From: QHXM01 sp963697975
GTDB lineage: Bacteria > Acidobacteriota > Blastocatellia > Pyrinomonadales > Pyrinomonadaceae
NCBI GenBank assembly: GCA_963697975.1
Contig: OY969111.1
Location: forward strand, 4,650,001 to 4,714,000
DNA length: 64,000 nucleotides
Direction of reading: 5' to 3'
Positions 46,494-54,726 of this stretch are shown here, piece after piece. The notes under the pieces are model-generated. The model did not search any database, was not told where the DNA came from, and saw only the letters and a program-made list of their open reading frames with translations. Position numbers and translations under genes: made by a program. Position 1 is the first letter of the stretch. The number at the start of each line of letters is the position of its first letter.

Positions 46494-46525
46494 ATTCAGG
46501 CCAAGCGCGCGTTAGTTTGAAGACG

Positions 46526-46572
46526 CATGAACCCTGCGAATGTTCTGTCCGAGAATGTTTGCGGGGTTCATG
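46526..46572. other. Hairpin between the radical SAM gene and rpsU
   Basis: CATGAACCCTGCGAA pairs with TTTGCGGGGTTCATG (two mismatches) across a loop of about 17 bases. No T-run follows, so it is a possible rho-dependent stop or processing site. Confidence 0.6.
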
Positions 46573-46609
46573 TGCGCTTGACCGAAGCCAACCCCTGCAT
46601 GTTAAATTG

Positions 46610-46661
46610 TAGTTTAAGGTTTTACCTCAAACTGAAAACTAATAACCGTAAACTGAAACTT
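46610..46661. repeat. Heptamer array 13, short and one-sided (AAACTGA)
   Basis: AAACTGA, AAACTAA, TAACCGT, AAACTGA units on one side and GTTTAAG, GTTTTAC on the other. It is weaker than the other arrays. It ends 16 bases before the rpsU ATG, which keeps a GGAGA site. Confidence 0.7.
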
Positions 46662-46677
46662 TGTTGATGGAGAGATA

Positions 46678-46887
46678 ATGGCAATAGTTAATGTGAATCA
46701 AGGCGAATCAATCGAGAGCGCTTTGCGCCGCTTCAAGCGCAGGGTGATGACCGAAGAGATTATCAAGGACGCGAAGAAGCACGCCTTCTTTATGCCGCCC
46801 GGCCAGAAGGCGAAACTCAAATCGGCTCTCGCCCGCAAGCGCAACAAGAAGAAGGGGCGCGGGCGTCCCATGCGCGATAGCAGATAA
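46678..46887 (+). CDS. rpsU: 30S ribosomal protein bS21
   Basis: 69 residues: the family pattern ESIESALRRFKRRVMTEEII, then DAKKHAFFMPPGQKAKLKSA and a strongly basic tail. bS21 assists initiation by base-pairing accessibility of 16S rRNA. It has a GGAGAGATA ribosome-binding site. It stands alone between the radical SAM gene and surE, which is a common situation for rpsU outside Gammaproteobacteria. Confidence 0.95.
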   Translation: MAIVNVNQGESIESALRRFKRRVMTEEIIKDAKKHAFFMPPGQKAKLKSALARKRNKKKGRGRPMRDSR

Positions 46888-47022
46888 AATATGCGCTCTT
46901 CTGAGCGCACGACCGGTAAACCGTCCAAGTGTACGGTGGTAGAGAAGATTCGTTGACGCGGCGCTTCGTTACAGGCGCGGCACACGTTCTACCCCAACAA
47001 GTTCGGACGGTTTATTTTTCTG

Positions 47023-47793
47023 ATGACACGAATCCTCCTGACCAACGACGATGGGATACACTCCGACGGCCTCGTCAAACTCGAAGAGGCTTTGCGCGAA
47101 GTGGGCGACGTGTACACGGTCGCACCCGCTACGGAAATGAGCGGGGCATCACACAGCTTGACGCTGGCGCGGCCTCTGCGTATACGCCAGATTGACGACC
47201 GGCATTGGACTATAGACGGCACTCCGACCGATTGCGTGACGCTCGCCCTGCACAGAATCATCCCCGAAGAGGAACGTCCCCACATCTGTGTTTCAGGAAT
47301 CAATCACGGCGGGAACCTCGGCGACGATGCGACCTATTCGGGAACGGTCGCGGGCGCGCTCGAAGCGACTATCTTAGGCGTGCCGGGAATAGCTTTCAGT
47401 CTGGTCGCACGTGAGAGATTCGATTTCACGGAAGCCGCGCGCTTCGCCGTCACAGCCGTTCGCAAAGTTCTTGAGGAAGGCTTGCCTGAAGGAACGCTGC
47501 TCAACATCAATATTCCGAACCGTGAGATTAAAGGCGTGCGCGTCACACGTCAGGGCTTGAAGAACGCGCGCCCCGTCATCAGCGAGCACATAGACCCGCG
47601 CGGCAAACCCTACTACTGGATCGGTGAGGAGTATTTTGCCTCGAACTCCGCCGACGGCACGGATTATCAAGCCATAGAGCAGGGCTGTATCTCCATCACT
47701 CCGCTCAAAAGCGACATGACGGATCACAGTGCGTTGACGGCAATCGAAACCTGGAATTACATCACCACGAGCGAAGTCATGCAAAGCTCGTAA
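47023..47793 (+). CDS. surE: 5'-nucleotidase SurE
   Basis: 256 residues, metal-dependent nucleotidase of stationary-phase survival. Motifs: ILLTNDDGIHSDGLVKLEEA (metal Asp-Asp), ATEMSGASHSLTLARPLRI, CVSGINHGGNLGDDATYSG (metal Asn) and TVAGALEATILGVPGIAFSL. Normal length. It is next to pcm, the classic surE-pcm pair. A heptamer array starts at the stop. Confidence 0.96.
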   Translation: MTRILLTNDDGIHSDGLVKLEEALREVGDVYTVAPATEMSGASHSLTLARPLRIRQIDDRHWTIDGTPTDCVTLALHRIIPEEERPHICVSGINHGGNLGDDATYSGTVAGALEATILGVPGIAFSLVARERFDFTEAARFAVTAVRKVLEEGLPEGTLLNINIPNREIKGVRVTRQGLKNARPVISEHIDPRGKPYYWIGEEYFASNSADGTDYQAIEQGCISITPLKSDMTDHSALTAIETWNYITTSEVMQSS

Positions 47794-47867
47794 ATCGTAA
47801 ATGGTAAATCGTGAATAGATAAGAACTGCTTTTCACGATTTACGATTCACGATTTACGATTCACGAT
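47791..47867. repeat. Heptamer inverted-repeat array 14 (TCGTAAA/TTTACGA)
   Basis: Left units TCGTAAA, TGGTAAA, TCGTGAA; right units TTCACGA and TTTACGA alternating five times. It starts at the surE stop codon and ends directly at the pcm ATG with no spacer. Confidence 0.9.
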
Positions 47868-48548
47868 ATGAGTTCCGCACCTCTGCAACCTGCAACGTCT
47901 CCAAACGAATATCGCATCCCGCGCGAGCGTATGATTGAGCGGCTGCGCGGGCATTACGGGATACGCGATGTGCGCGTCCTCGAAGCCATGCGCACAGTGC
48001 CGCGCCACGCGTTCGTGCCCGAAGCCTTGCAGAGCCGTGCTTACGGCGATCACGCTCTCCCAATAGCCGCCAATCAAACTATCTCGCAGCCTTTCATCGT
48101 CGCCCGCATGTCAGAGTTGCTGGAGCTTGATGACAGGAGTCGTGTGCTGGAAATCGGCGCAGGCTCCGGCTATCAGACCGCCGTGCTCGCGCGTCTCGCC
48201 GCGCAGGTTTACGCCATCGAGCGTATCGGCGAACTGGCGCGTGTCGCGCAGGCGCGCATTCGCCAGTTAGGAATTTACAACGCGACCGTCAAATGTTTTG
48301 ACGGCACGCTCGGTTGGAGCGCGCACGCGCCTTATGACGGCATCCTCGTGGCGGCGGGCGGCCCGGACGTGCCTGAGCCTCTGCTCGCGCAATTGAAGAT
48401 GGATGGAAAGCTCGTGATTCCCATCGGCGGCACACGCGAATCGCAGAGACTAATCAGGATCGTCCGAACAGAGAAAGGTTATGCCGAAGAAGATCACGGC
48501 GCGTGCGCGTTCGTCCCGCTCATCGGACATTACGGCTGGTCGCAATAA
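47868..48548 (+). CDS. pcm: Protein-L-isoaspartate O-methyltransferase
   Basis: 226 residues. Repairs isoaspartyl residues with SAM. Motifs: GIRDVRVLEAMRTVPRHAFV, PIAANQTISQPFIVARMSEL, the SAM-binding LEIGAGSGYQTAVLARLAA and GILVAAGGPDVPEPLLAQL. The C-terminal LKMDGKLVIPIG segment is conserved. The ATG lies immediately after a repeat array with no Shine-Dalgarno sequence, so translation may depend on coupling to surE or be leaderless-like. Confidence 0.95.
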   Translation: MSSAPLQPATSPNEYRIPRERMIERLRGHYGIRDVRVLEAMRTVPRHAFVPEALQSRAYGDHALPIAANQTISQPFIVARMSELLELDDRSRVLEIGAGSGYQTAVLARLAAQVYAIERIGELARVAQARIRQLGIYNATVKCFDGTLGWSAHAPYDGILVAAGGPDVPEPLLAQLKMDGKLVIPIGGTRESQRLIRIVRTEKGYAEEDHGACAFVPLIGHYGWSQ

Positions 48549-48553
48549 ACTCA

Positions 48554-48620
48554 GTCCAACGTCCAAAGTCTAAAGCCCAAAGTCGGAAGCAAACGGACAT
48601 TGGACTTTAGACTTTGGACT
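48554..48620. repeat. Heptamer inverted-repeat array 15 (GTCCAAA/GACTTTG)
   Basis: Left units GTCCAAC, GTCCAAA, GTCTAAA, GCCCAAA, GTCGGAA; right units GGACATT, GGACTTT, AGACTTT, GGACTT. Same family as the array at 42142. It ends about eight bases before the DedA ATG. Confidence 0.9.
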
Positions 48621-48628
48621 TAAATTTT

Positions 48629-49312
48629 ATGAACGAACTCTGGCAGAACATCAAGTATTACCTCAATCCGGAAACGATTGCGACCGCCGGGTACTTCGTT
48701 TTGGTCTTCGTCGTCTTTGCCGAGACGGGACTCGCGGCAGGCTTTTTTCTACCGGGGGATTCTTTATTGTTCGTCGCCGGGTTGTTCGCCGCTGACGGGA
48801 AATTCATCCTGTTCGATTCCCTGAGCAGGGAAATCAATCTTCTGATTTTGCTCTTCTCCGTTTTTCTCGCGGCAGTCATCGGTGATGCTGTTGGCTATCT
48901 CTCCGGGGCAAAGCTAGGGCCGCACCTTTTCAAGCGACAGAAGTCTCTGCTCTTTAAGCCAAGCCACTTGCAGAAAGCGAACGCTTTCTACGAGAAGTAC
49001 GGTGGGAAGACCATCATCATTGCGCGCTTCGTGCCAATCGTCCGAACCTTCGCGCCGATTGTCGCCGGGGCTGCCAGGATGCCTTACCGCACGTTCGTCG
49101 TCTATAACGTCATCGGTGGTTTCCTCTGGGTCTTCAGCATGATTCTCGCCGGGTACTTTCTCGGACAGGCGTTTCCGTTTCTGCGCGAGCATCTGGAGAT
49201 CGTCGTCATCACCATTGTTCTCATCTCGCTCCTCCCCGCAGTCATCGAGATTATCAAGGCGCGGCGCGAGAAGAAGGCGCAGGACGAAAGTGCCAGCGAC
49301 GTGCAGGTTTGA
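48629..49312 (+). CDS. DedA-family membrane protein
   Basis: 227 residues from ATG 48629; upstream residues are repeat-derived. A SNARE-associated/DedA protein with FAETGLAAGFFLPGDSLLFV, then YEKYGGKTIIIARFVPIVRT and FAPIVAGAARMPYRTFVVYN. Four to five hydrophobic segments. DedA proteins are flippases of lipid carriers such as undecaprenyl phosphate in several bacteria. The C-terminus is basic. No ribosome-binding site is visible after the repeat array. Confidence 0.9.
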   Translation: MNELWQNIKYYLNPETIATAGYFVLVFVVFAETGLAAGFFLPGDSLLFVAGLFAADGKFILFDSLSREINLLILLFSVFLAAVIGDAVGYLSGAKLGPHLFKRQKSLLFKPSHLQKANAFYEKYGGKTIIIARFVPIVRTFAPIVAGAARMPYRTFVVYNVIGGFLWVFSMILAGYFLGQAFPFLREHLEIVVITIVLISLLPAVIEIIKARREKKAQDESASDVQV

Positions 49313-49361
49313 CTTAGGGTGTTTGCTCACTTAGAATCCACGAGCGTTTGAAATTAGTTGA

Positions 49362-49437
<76 letters not shown>

Positions 49438-49455
49438 TTCATTATCAAGAGTTTA

Positions 49456-49488
49456 CGGCCACCAACTTTGGTGGCCGTTTCTCTTTTT
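49456..49488 (+). terminator. Rho-independent terminator after tRNA-Pro
   Basis: CGGCCACCA pairs perfectly with TGGTGGCCG over a four-base loop, followed by TTTCTCTTTTT. Confidence 0.92.
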
Positions 49489-49948
49489 GGGCATATGTGG
49501 GGCAGGTTCTCCCGCTAGGTTCATCACGGCCTCCACGTCGGCCAGTTTGCCCCTTATCTGCCCCGTGCCTATAGCGCCCAACTCGGTTGGGGGTCAGTTT
49601 GAAAAAAAAGTTACTCTCTTCTCCCGTTCGCCGCCAGCCCCTTGAAACGTTTGTCTTCAAAATAACATTAATAATTAAGGACTGAGAGTCGGATGAGTAT
49701 CTCCGCAGGTGTCAATCGCTGGAATGGACAGGTCAGCTATAAAATTGACCCAATCCTAAGAATTAATTCTGTGAGCTACAGATGCGCTCCTAAATAAACC
49801 GATGTTCTGCGGTCTAAAAAAGTAAAAGGAAGCTATCTCGTGGCGACATAATAGTGGCTAATCTACAATCACCCGTAGCGGTTGTCTTTAAATCCTCGCC
49901 CAACACAGCTTCATAACAATTATGAAGCCCAGCAGAAGGAGATGCCTC
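49489..49948. other. 460-base non-coding region downstream of tRNA-Pro
   Basis: No complete gene. On the minus strand, 49460-49600 encodes a short peptide ending NLAGEPAPHMPKKRNGHQSW that stops in frame upstream, which looks like a gene remnant. The remainder (49650-49948) is AT-rich and holds no clear promoter or array. There is no matching tRNA 3' end in the window to suggest an attachment site. Confidence 0.5.
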
Positions 49949-50920
49949 ATGAAATACACCCAAACAATGCGGCTGTTATTACTGGTAATTATCTCACTGA
50001 CCGCCTACACTCATAGTTCTGGTCAGATTAAACCTCCAACAGGCATGGGTAATGCCTGCAAATTCACCACAGGGACACGAGCAGGGCAGACACAGGATTA
50101 TTCACAGCTCGGTGTCTTGCCTCTTGGATCTCCTTGCCAGGATGGGCAAGGCAGCACCGGAACAGTGGTCGCATTGGAAGGTAGCGGCATAAGCGGGCCA
50201 TCACCCGGAGGCCCCCCGCAAGGCATGGGTAACGCATGTAAATTCAATTCAGGCCCGCGAGCAGGACAAACTCAGGATTACTCACAACTCCAGCCACTAC
50301 CTCTCGGGTCACCGTGCCAGGATGGGCAGTCCCCGCTCAGCACTGGAGTTGTCGTTGCATTGGGAAGCCCTACACCCAGCACGGGAGGGCCGCCTCAGGG
50401 GATGGGTAATGCCTGCAAATTTACAGCAGGCCCGCGGGCGGGCCAGACCCAGGACTACTCGCGTCTTGGGTTTTTACCTCTAGGATCGCCTTGCACTGAT
50501 GGGCAGTTCCCGGCTAGCACTGGAGTAGTAGTAGCACTGGTAGGCGGCGAAGCAAGCGGGCCATCACCGGGCGGACCACCGCAGGGCATGGGCAATGCTT
50601 GCAAATTCAACGCAGGCCCACGGGCAGGACAAACTCAGGATTACTCACAATTCCAGCCCCTGCCTCTCGGCTCGCCTTGCCAGGATGGACAATCACCACT
50701 CAGCACCGGGACGGTGGTCGCGTTAAATCCCGTCCCAAGCGTTAAGGATGGAAACCAAACAGAGGCGTCGGCAGGCACCTCTCCGAGTTCTTCAGGCAAG
50801 AGCCGAAGCTGTATGTTGGTAACAGGCCCAAAGGCAGGAAGCAAAGAAAGTTTTCCGTTTGCTCTAACTGTTGGTATGCCATGCCTAACGCAGAGTGGTG
50901 TAGGCATTATTGTGAAATAG
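49949..50920 (+). CDS. Secreted Cys-pair repeat protein (four repeats)
   Basis: 323 residues from ATG 49949 (AAGGAG upstream). Signal peptide MRLLLLVIISLTAYTHSSGQ. Four tandem repeats of about 60 residues with PPQGMGNACKFNSGPRAGQT, then QDYSQLQPLPLGSPCQDGQ and an STG-x-VVAL end, plus a degenerate fifth (SRSCMLVTGPKAGSKESF). Each repeat has two Cys in C-(about 27)-C spacing, suggesting one disulfide per repeat. The repeats are nearly identical at DNA level, indicating recent amplification. No family recognised. It is probably extracellular. Confidence 0.85.
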   Translation: MKYTQTMRLLLLVIISLTAYTHSSGQIKPPTGMGNACKFTTGTRAGQTQDYSQLGVLPLGSPCQDGQGSTGTVVALEGSGISGPSPGGPPQGMGNACKFNSGPRAGQTQDYSQLQPLPLGSPCQDGQSPLSTGVVVALGSPTPSTGGPPQGMGNACKFTAGPRAGQTQDYSRLGFLPLGSPCTDGQFPASTGVVVALVGGEASGPSPGGPPQGMGNACKFNAGPRAGQTQDYSQFQPLPLGSPCQDGQSPLSTGTVVALNPVPSVKDGNQTEASAGTSPSSSGKSRSCMLVTGPKAGSKESFPFALTVGMPCLTQSGVGIIVK

Positions 50921-50940
50921 ACGCTACTTTTTTGTAGACC

Positions 50941-50996
50941 AGTCGAGCAGCATGGCGCTGCTCGACTGCCTCCTCAGAGTTACGCTCAGTAACTCT
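50941..50996 (+). other. Two hairpins between the Cys-repeat genes
   Basis: AGTCGAGCAGC...GCTGCTCGACT (50941-50967) is an 11-base perfect stem. AGAGTTAC...GTAACTCT (50976-50996) follows it. No T-run. Possible stop or stabiliser between the two repeat-protein genes. Confidence 0.6.
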
Positions 50997-51050
50997 TGCC
51001 TCGAGCTTTACCTCAATCCTCGCTGTTGATTGAAAGGAGCATTGAATCAA

Positions 51051-51431
51051 ATGAAAAGAAAAATGTTGGTATTCTTAGCACTGGCAATCTTGGTAGTGCT
51101 GGCGTCGGCGGCCTCTATAAGTAAATCACGGATGCAAGGGCAACAGGGTTATCCTAAATATTGCTGTACCGCAGAAGGGGTACTTGGCCCCTATGACAAT
51201 GACAGTGTTCCTGAAGGCGGAGCTTGCTATGGCACGAAGGACGGAAGGCGAGTTGACGGAACTGCGTGCTATGGCAAAGAAAAAGCGCCTCAAGGGAATA
51301 AAGGCTATCCCACATACTGTTGTACAGATGCAGGCAAGCTGGGACCTTACAAAAATGATAGCGTCCCGGAAGGCGGGGCTTGCTATGGAACCAGGGGTGG
51401 TCAAAGATATGAGGGCAAAGCGTGCTATTAA
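51051..51431 (+). CDS. Secreted Cys-rich protein with two repeats
   Basis: 126 residues from ATG 51051; AAAGGAG (51034-51040) is the site. The signal peptide is MLVFLALAILVVLASAASIS. Two copies of YPKYCCTAEGVLGPYDNDSV followed by PEGGACYGTKDGRRVDGTACYG, that is about 40 residues with four Cys each (CC, C, C). The G-x-L-G...P-x-G-x-x-C-x-x-G layout resembles the repeats in the preceding gene, so the two proteins may be distant relatives. Function unknown. It is followed by a 214-base gap with no gene. Confidence 0.8.
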   Translation: MKRKMLVFLALAILVVLASAASISKSRMQGQQGYPKYCCTAEGVLGPYDNDSVPEGGACYGTKDGRRVDGTACYGKEKAPQGNKGYPTYCCTDAGKLGPYKNDSVPEGGACYGTRGGQRYEGKACY

Positions 51432-51636
51432 ATAGCGCTAATTTACGCACCCCATTTCCAAGACTGCCGCTGAGTGGGCCATCCCACCGTACACGCCGCG
51501 AACATGTCTTTTATGCTTGATTGGCGCAATATTATAGGTGTGGCCTTTGTAGCCCACCGGTGAATTTCAGCGTTAGCTATAACATCTCTGGGGCAGGAAG
51601 CGATAGAAGAAGAATCCAATAGATTTTAGCAAGCAC

Positions 51637-51664
51637 GAACAGCGGTCAGCTTTGGCCGCTGTTC
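51637..51664. other. Hairpin at the 3' end of the flavin reductase-like gene
   Basis: GAACAGCGG and CCGCTGTTC form a nine-base perfect stem that overlaps the last codons of the minus-strand gene (stop at 51646). No T-run follows on the minus strand. Confidence 0.55.
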
Positions 51665-52656
51665 GTCGTTTGGGGCATGGTGGGGACCGGCAAAGGGCAG
51701 GTGCAGATGTGGCGCATGGCTTCGGCGGCCATGTTGAAGGCGAGGTTGATTGAGCCGCCCTTCTTCCCGGCGCTCAAATCGCCAATCAGGTAAAGTCCCG
51801 GCAGACTCGTCTCGTAGCCTTGTGTCAGCACCGGCACTTCTCCCTCAAACTTAATCCCGACCGCTTTCAGGAAATTCAACGGCGTCGTTCCGCCGAGCGC
51901 ATAGATGATGCGGTCAAAGGTTTGTGCCGGGTGTTCCGCCTCTTGAAAGATTACGCGCGGACGCCCGCCGTCGTCTTCAAGGCTACTGACGTTGCTGCCG
52001 CGAATGATGCGAACTTGCTCGCGAGATTCGAGCGCGTGCAGGCTCTCATGGTTGACGGGGTTGAGGCGCGCAAACTCTTTGCGGCGATAGGAGAGCGTGA
52101 CGCGGTTGCCCTGCTGGACTAGATACTGGCAATACTCCGAAGCCGTGTCGCCACCGCCGACGACCAGACAGTCCTCGTCTTTCAAAGCAACGGTCGTGAG
52201 GTCGTAATGGATGCGCTTGGTGAGCGTGGCCGGAATCTTGTACTCCGGCTTGTTCGGCTTGTCCAGAATGCCGATGGCGATAATGCAGCGCTGAGTTTGA
52301 TAACCGCCGCCGGATGTCTCGACGACGAAACCGCCACCTTCGAGCGGACGGATGGCCGTCACGGTTTCCTTGTAATGCACCTGCAACTCACACTGCTCGA
52401 TGATGCGATCAATGTAGGTCAGCGTCTCTTCCTTGGTCATGTCGGTCAGGCACATGACGCCGGTGCAGACAGCTTTGATGCCCTTGTAGTTGGCTAGGAC
52501 GGGCTTCGACGCCGGATAAAACTTGCGAATCGCCCATGAGTGCGCGTCGCCCTTTTCCAGAATCACAATCTTGTCGGCGGGGATGCCGACGCCGCGCGCT
52601 TCCGCCGCCATGCTGATGCCCGCTGGCCCGGCCCCGATGATAATCATCTCATACAT
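51646..52656 (-). CDS. NAD(P)/FAD pyridine-disulfide-like oxidoreductase (YpdA-like)
   Basis: 336 residues. FAD-binding IIIGAGPAGISMAAEARGVG, NAD(P)-binding VVGGGDTASEYCQYLVQQGN, and the second FAD motif GLYLIGDLSAGKKGGSINL. There is no redox-active CxxC pair of thioredoxin reductases. This organisation matches YpdA/ferredoxin-NADP reductase-like proteins; YpdA in Firmicutes reduces bacillithiol disulfide. The C-terminus ends in a Pro/Thr-rich tail. It is monocistronic. Electron acceptor unknown. Confidence 0.85.
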   Translation of the reverse strand: MYEMIIIGAGPAGISMAAEARGVGIPADKIVILEKGDAHSWAIRKFYPASKPVLANYKGIKAVCTGVMCLTDMTKEETLTYIDRIIEQCELQVHYKETVTAIRPLEGGGFVVETSGGGYQTQRCIIAIGILDKPNKPEYKIPATLTKRIHYDLTTVALKDEDCLVVGGGDTASEYCQYLVQQGNRVTLSYRRKEFARLNPVNHESLHALESREQVRIIRGSNVSSLEDDGGRPRVIFQEAEHPAQTFDRIIYALGGTTPLNFLKAVGIKFEGEVPVLTQGYETSLPGLYLIGDLSAGKKGGSINLAFNMAAEAMRHICTCPLPVPTMPQTTNSGQS

Positions 52657-52809
52657 GGCTTGTGTCCTATCTAGGGCAAATCGTCTGTCCCGTTAAGAGC
52701 CTTTGATAATAGCCCGGTGATTATATCGTTGGGAATAGAATCGGGGAAGATGAGAAGTGAGTCCCATCGGGAAAGCCTATACTTGCGTGAGTTAGATATA
52801 AGCTCTCAA

Positions 52810-53103
52810 TCCTAGACTTTAAGCGTCAATGATTACGCTCTAATCACGCCGTCTTACGCTCTAATCATCCATGATTACGTCATAAGATGGCGTGATTAAG
52901 GCATAAGCACGCATCACTACGTTCTCGTCATCCATGATTAGGTTCTAGTGACGCATCACTAAGGCTTAGTGATTGATGCTTAGGTTCTAAGCATGGATGA
53001 CGAGAACGTAGTGATGCGTGCTTAGGTTCTAGTCATCAATGATTACGCCTTAGTGACGCGTGCTTATGCCTTAAGATTGCGTGCTTAGGTCATAATCACG
53101 GCG
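52810..53103. repeat. Strict 21-base modular repeat array with a long internal inverted repeat
   Basis: Fourteen 21-base units start at 52810, 52831, 52852 and every 21 bases to 53083, with no insertion or deletion, and a partial unit at 53104. Each unit is a five-base word (GATTA, GCTTA, CACTA, TCTTA), a five-base spacer (CGCTC, GGTTC, CGTTC and others), a five-base word (TAATC, TAGTG, TAAGC, TAAGA) and a six-base spacer (ATCCAT, ACGCAT, ATGCGT and others). The second words are the reverse complements of the first words. 52904-52936 and 52992-53024 are a perfect 33-base inverted repeat. All frames have stops. The stop of the DnaJ gene lies in the last unit. Confidence 0.92.
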
Positions 53104-53947
53104 TCTTACCTTCTTGCTTGCTGCTGCTGTCGTTGTCTGAGCTTCCTTTGCCTCCAAACAATCTGGTGGGAGATAGACGTTTGGCGAAAGATTTGAGACG
53201 CGATTCTTTCGGGCGTGGCGGGTCAGCCTGCGCGGGCGCTGCGCTCTGATGCGAGAGATTGCAATAGGCGTGTGGCTCTGAGCCGCTGGGGTAGGTCATT
53301 CTGCTTTTCATCGGGCAGTCGGGCGTCGCGATCATGCCCGACATCGGATCAATCGTGAGCGTCACGGTGGGGAGCGGGCGCACCTGTCTCGTCTCTGTTT
53401 CGATGACGGGGGCATCGTCCGGCCTGGCTTCTCTTGATGATTGCTGGTCTGCCCGTTTGCCTCGCGGCGACTCGCTCGCAGGCGATCTCACAGAGCTATC
53501 GGAAGATGGCTGCGCTTCTTCGTCTGGTAGAGCCTGCGCCTGTGCGGTCGGCGTCGTCGGGGATTGTGTACGCTGCTGTCCCGTAGGAATCAAAGCGCGG
53601 AATGCTGCAAAGAAAATGAGAGCGAAAGCTATGGCCGGTAGCAGAATGAATTTCCAACTTGTTCGCCGTGCGCGCACGTTGGGAGGTGTGGACGATTGAT
53701 TCGTCGAAGAATTTGTCTGAGAAGAAGCTGGCGTGCGCCGACCCGCCTTTCCTGCTTTCAACTGATCGTAGGCTTCGTTAATCTCCTTCAATTTCTCCTG
53801 CGCTTTTTGTTGAAGGCGCGGGTCGTGCGAGAACCTATCGGGATGCCAGACTTTGGCCAGATCGCGGTGCGCCGCTTTCAATTCCTGAATTGAAGCGCCC
53901 GGAGCGACGCCAAGCAATTCGTAGTATTTAATCACCTCATCGTTCAC
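53096..53947 (-). CDS. Membrane-anchored DnaJ-domain protein
   Basis: 283 residues. N-terminal J domain YYELLGVAPGASIQELKAAH with the HPD triad in KVWHPDRFSHDP, to about residue 65. A Ser/Thr-rich linker, one membrane helix (FILLPAIAFALIFFAAF, about 100-118), then a low-complexity Pro/Ser/Arg-rich region with a small Cys pair (TPDCPMKSR and HAYCNLSHQ). The J domain would recruit an Hsp70 at the membrane. No other Hsp40 domains. The last residues (EGKTP) are encoded inside the 21-base repeat array. It lies 12 bases after a small membrane-protein gene. Confidence 0.85.
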   Translation of the reverse strand: MNDEVIKYYELLGVAPGASIQELKAAHRDLAKVWHPDRFSHDPRLQQKAQEKLKEINEAYDQLKAGKAGRRTPASSQTNSSTNQSSTPPNVRARRTSWKFILLPAIAFALIFFAAFRALIPTGQQRTQSPTTPTAQAQALPDEEAQPSSDSSVRSPASESPRGKRADQQSSREARPDDAPVIETETRQVRPLPTVTLTIDPMSGMIATPDCPMKSRMTYPSGSEPHAYCNLSHQSAAPAQADPPRPKESRLKSFAKRLSPTRLFGGKGSSDNDSSSKQEGKTP

Positions 53948-53959
53948 GTCCGTTTTCCT

Positions 53960-54166
53960 CTAAGATAAAATCTCTGCCAGTTTTGATACGTTCTTAAATT
54001 TATCCAGCAACTCTGTCGGGTCCGGCACGGGCAAGCCCAGGTAGCGAGACATCACCGTCAGGCAGACCATGAAGATCAGGCACGTGATAACGACTCGCAA
54101 AGCCGTCCGGCCTAGCTGGCGCAGGGTTATGAAAATAAGGCGTCTCATCCTTAAAGCAGTGGTCAT
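53960..54166 (-). CDS. Small membrane protein upstream of the DnaJ gene
   Basis: 68 residues. One hydrophobic segment (TALRVVITCLIFMVCLTVM) flanked by a basic N-terminus (LRMRRLIFITLRQLGR). C-terminal DPTELLDKFKNVSKLAEIL. No family recognised. It is close to and in the same direction as the DnaJ gene, so the two probably form an operon. The start region (ATG 54164-54166) borders a heptamer array. Confidence 0.6.
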   Translation of the reverse strand: MTTALRMRRLIFITLRQLGRTALRVVITCLIFMVCLTVMSRYLGLPVPDPTELLDKFKNVSKLAEILS

Positions 54167-54270
54167 AAAAAGTGGTCAGTGGTCAGTAGTCGGTGGTCAG
54201 TAAAGAGCGGGCGATGAGCAGCGTTGAGCATTTGCTTTTAACTGGCCACCGACCACTGACCACTGATTAC
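54158..54270. repeat. Heptamer inverted-repeat array 16 (AGTGGTC/CACTGAC)
   Basis: Left units AGTGGTC, AGTGGTC, AGTAGTC, GGTGGTC, AGTAAAG; right units AACTGGC, CACCGAC, CACTGAC, CACTGAT. Same family as the array at 33751. It overlaps the start of the small membrane-protein gene. Confidence 0.85.
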
Positions 54271-54726
54271 TTACTCTTAATTTGCTTTGAGGATTATTGG
54301 GGCGATTTGCAGGATCGCACATCAAGAGGCTGTTCAAACGCGCCTGACCAGAGGGGCGGCTGGCGGCTTCGTTAGTATTATTGCAGCCTCAGAGGTTTGC
54401 TGACAACTGTTTTGTTAAAGAGTAAGACCCGAACATCATTTGTTCGGCCAGAAACGAGGCTGCTGCGTCTAAAAATCGGCGTTGTCTATTGCCCCTGGCT
54501 CAAAATGCACTTCGGCCAGCGCCGGAGCTACCCGGAAAGCTCGTTTCTTTTGCGCTAAAAAAATTTGTTCGCATCCTCGGAAAATTTAGCTTTCCGGCTC
54601 TGAGATTTGTGTTATATTGGGAGTAACCTGAGCTTGACGGACAGGCTGCCCCCTCCAAAGTTATCCAGTTGAATCCAGCCTCATCGAATTCTTTTGTAGA
54701 GACTTTCTAAAAGAGAGCGGTAGTTT
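54271..54726. other. 456-base gap upstream of the DUF1800 gene
   Basis: No gene supported. A TATATT box lies at 54613-54618 about 110 bases before the ATG, without a good -35 match. The rest shows nothing I can name. Confidence 0.4.

Noticed and set aside
52810..53103. CRISPR array
   Set aside because: No constant direct repeat; every unit varies in modular words and no cas genes are present.
54193..54375. 60-codon ORF after the DnaJ region
   Set aside because: It is built from a heptamer array and low-complexity sequence.
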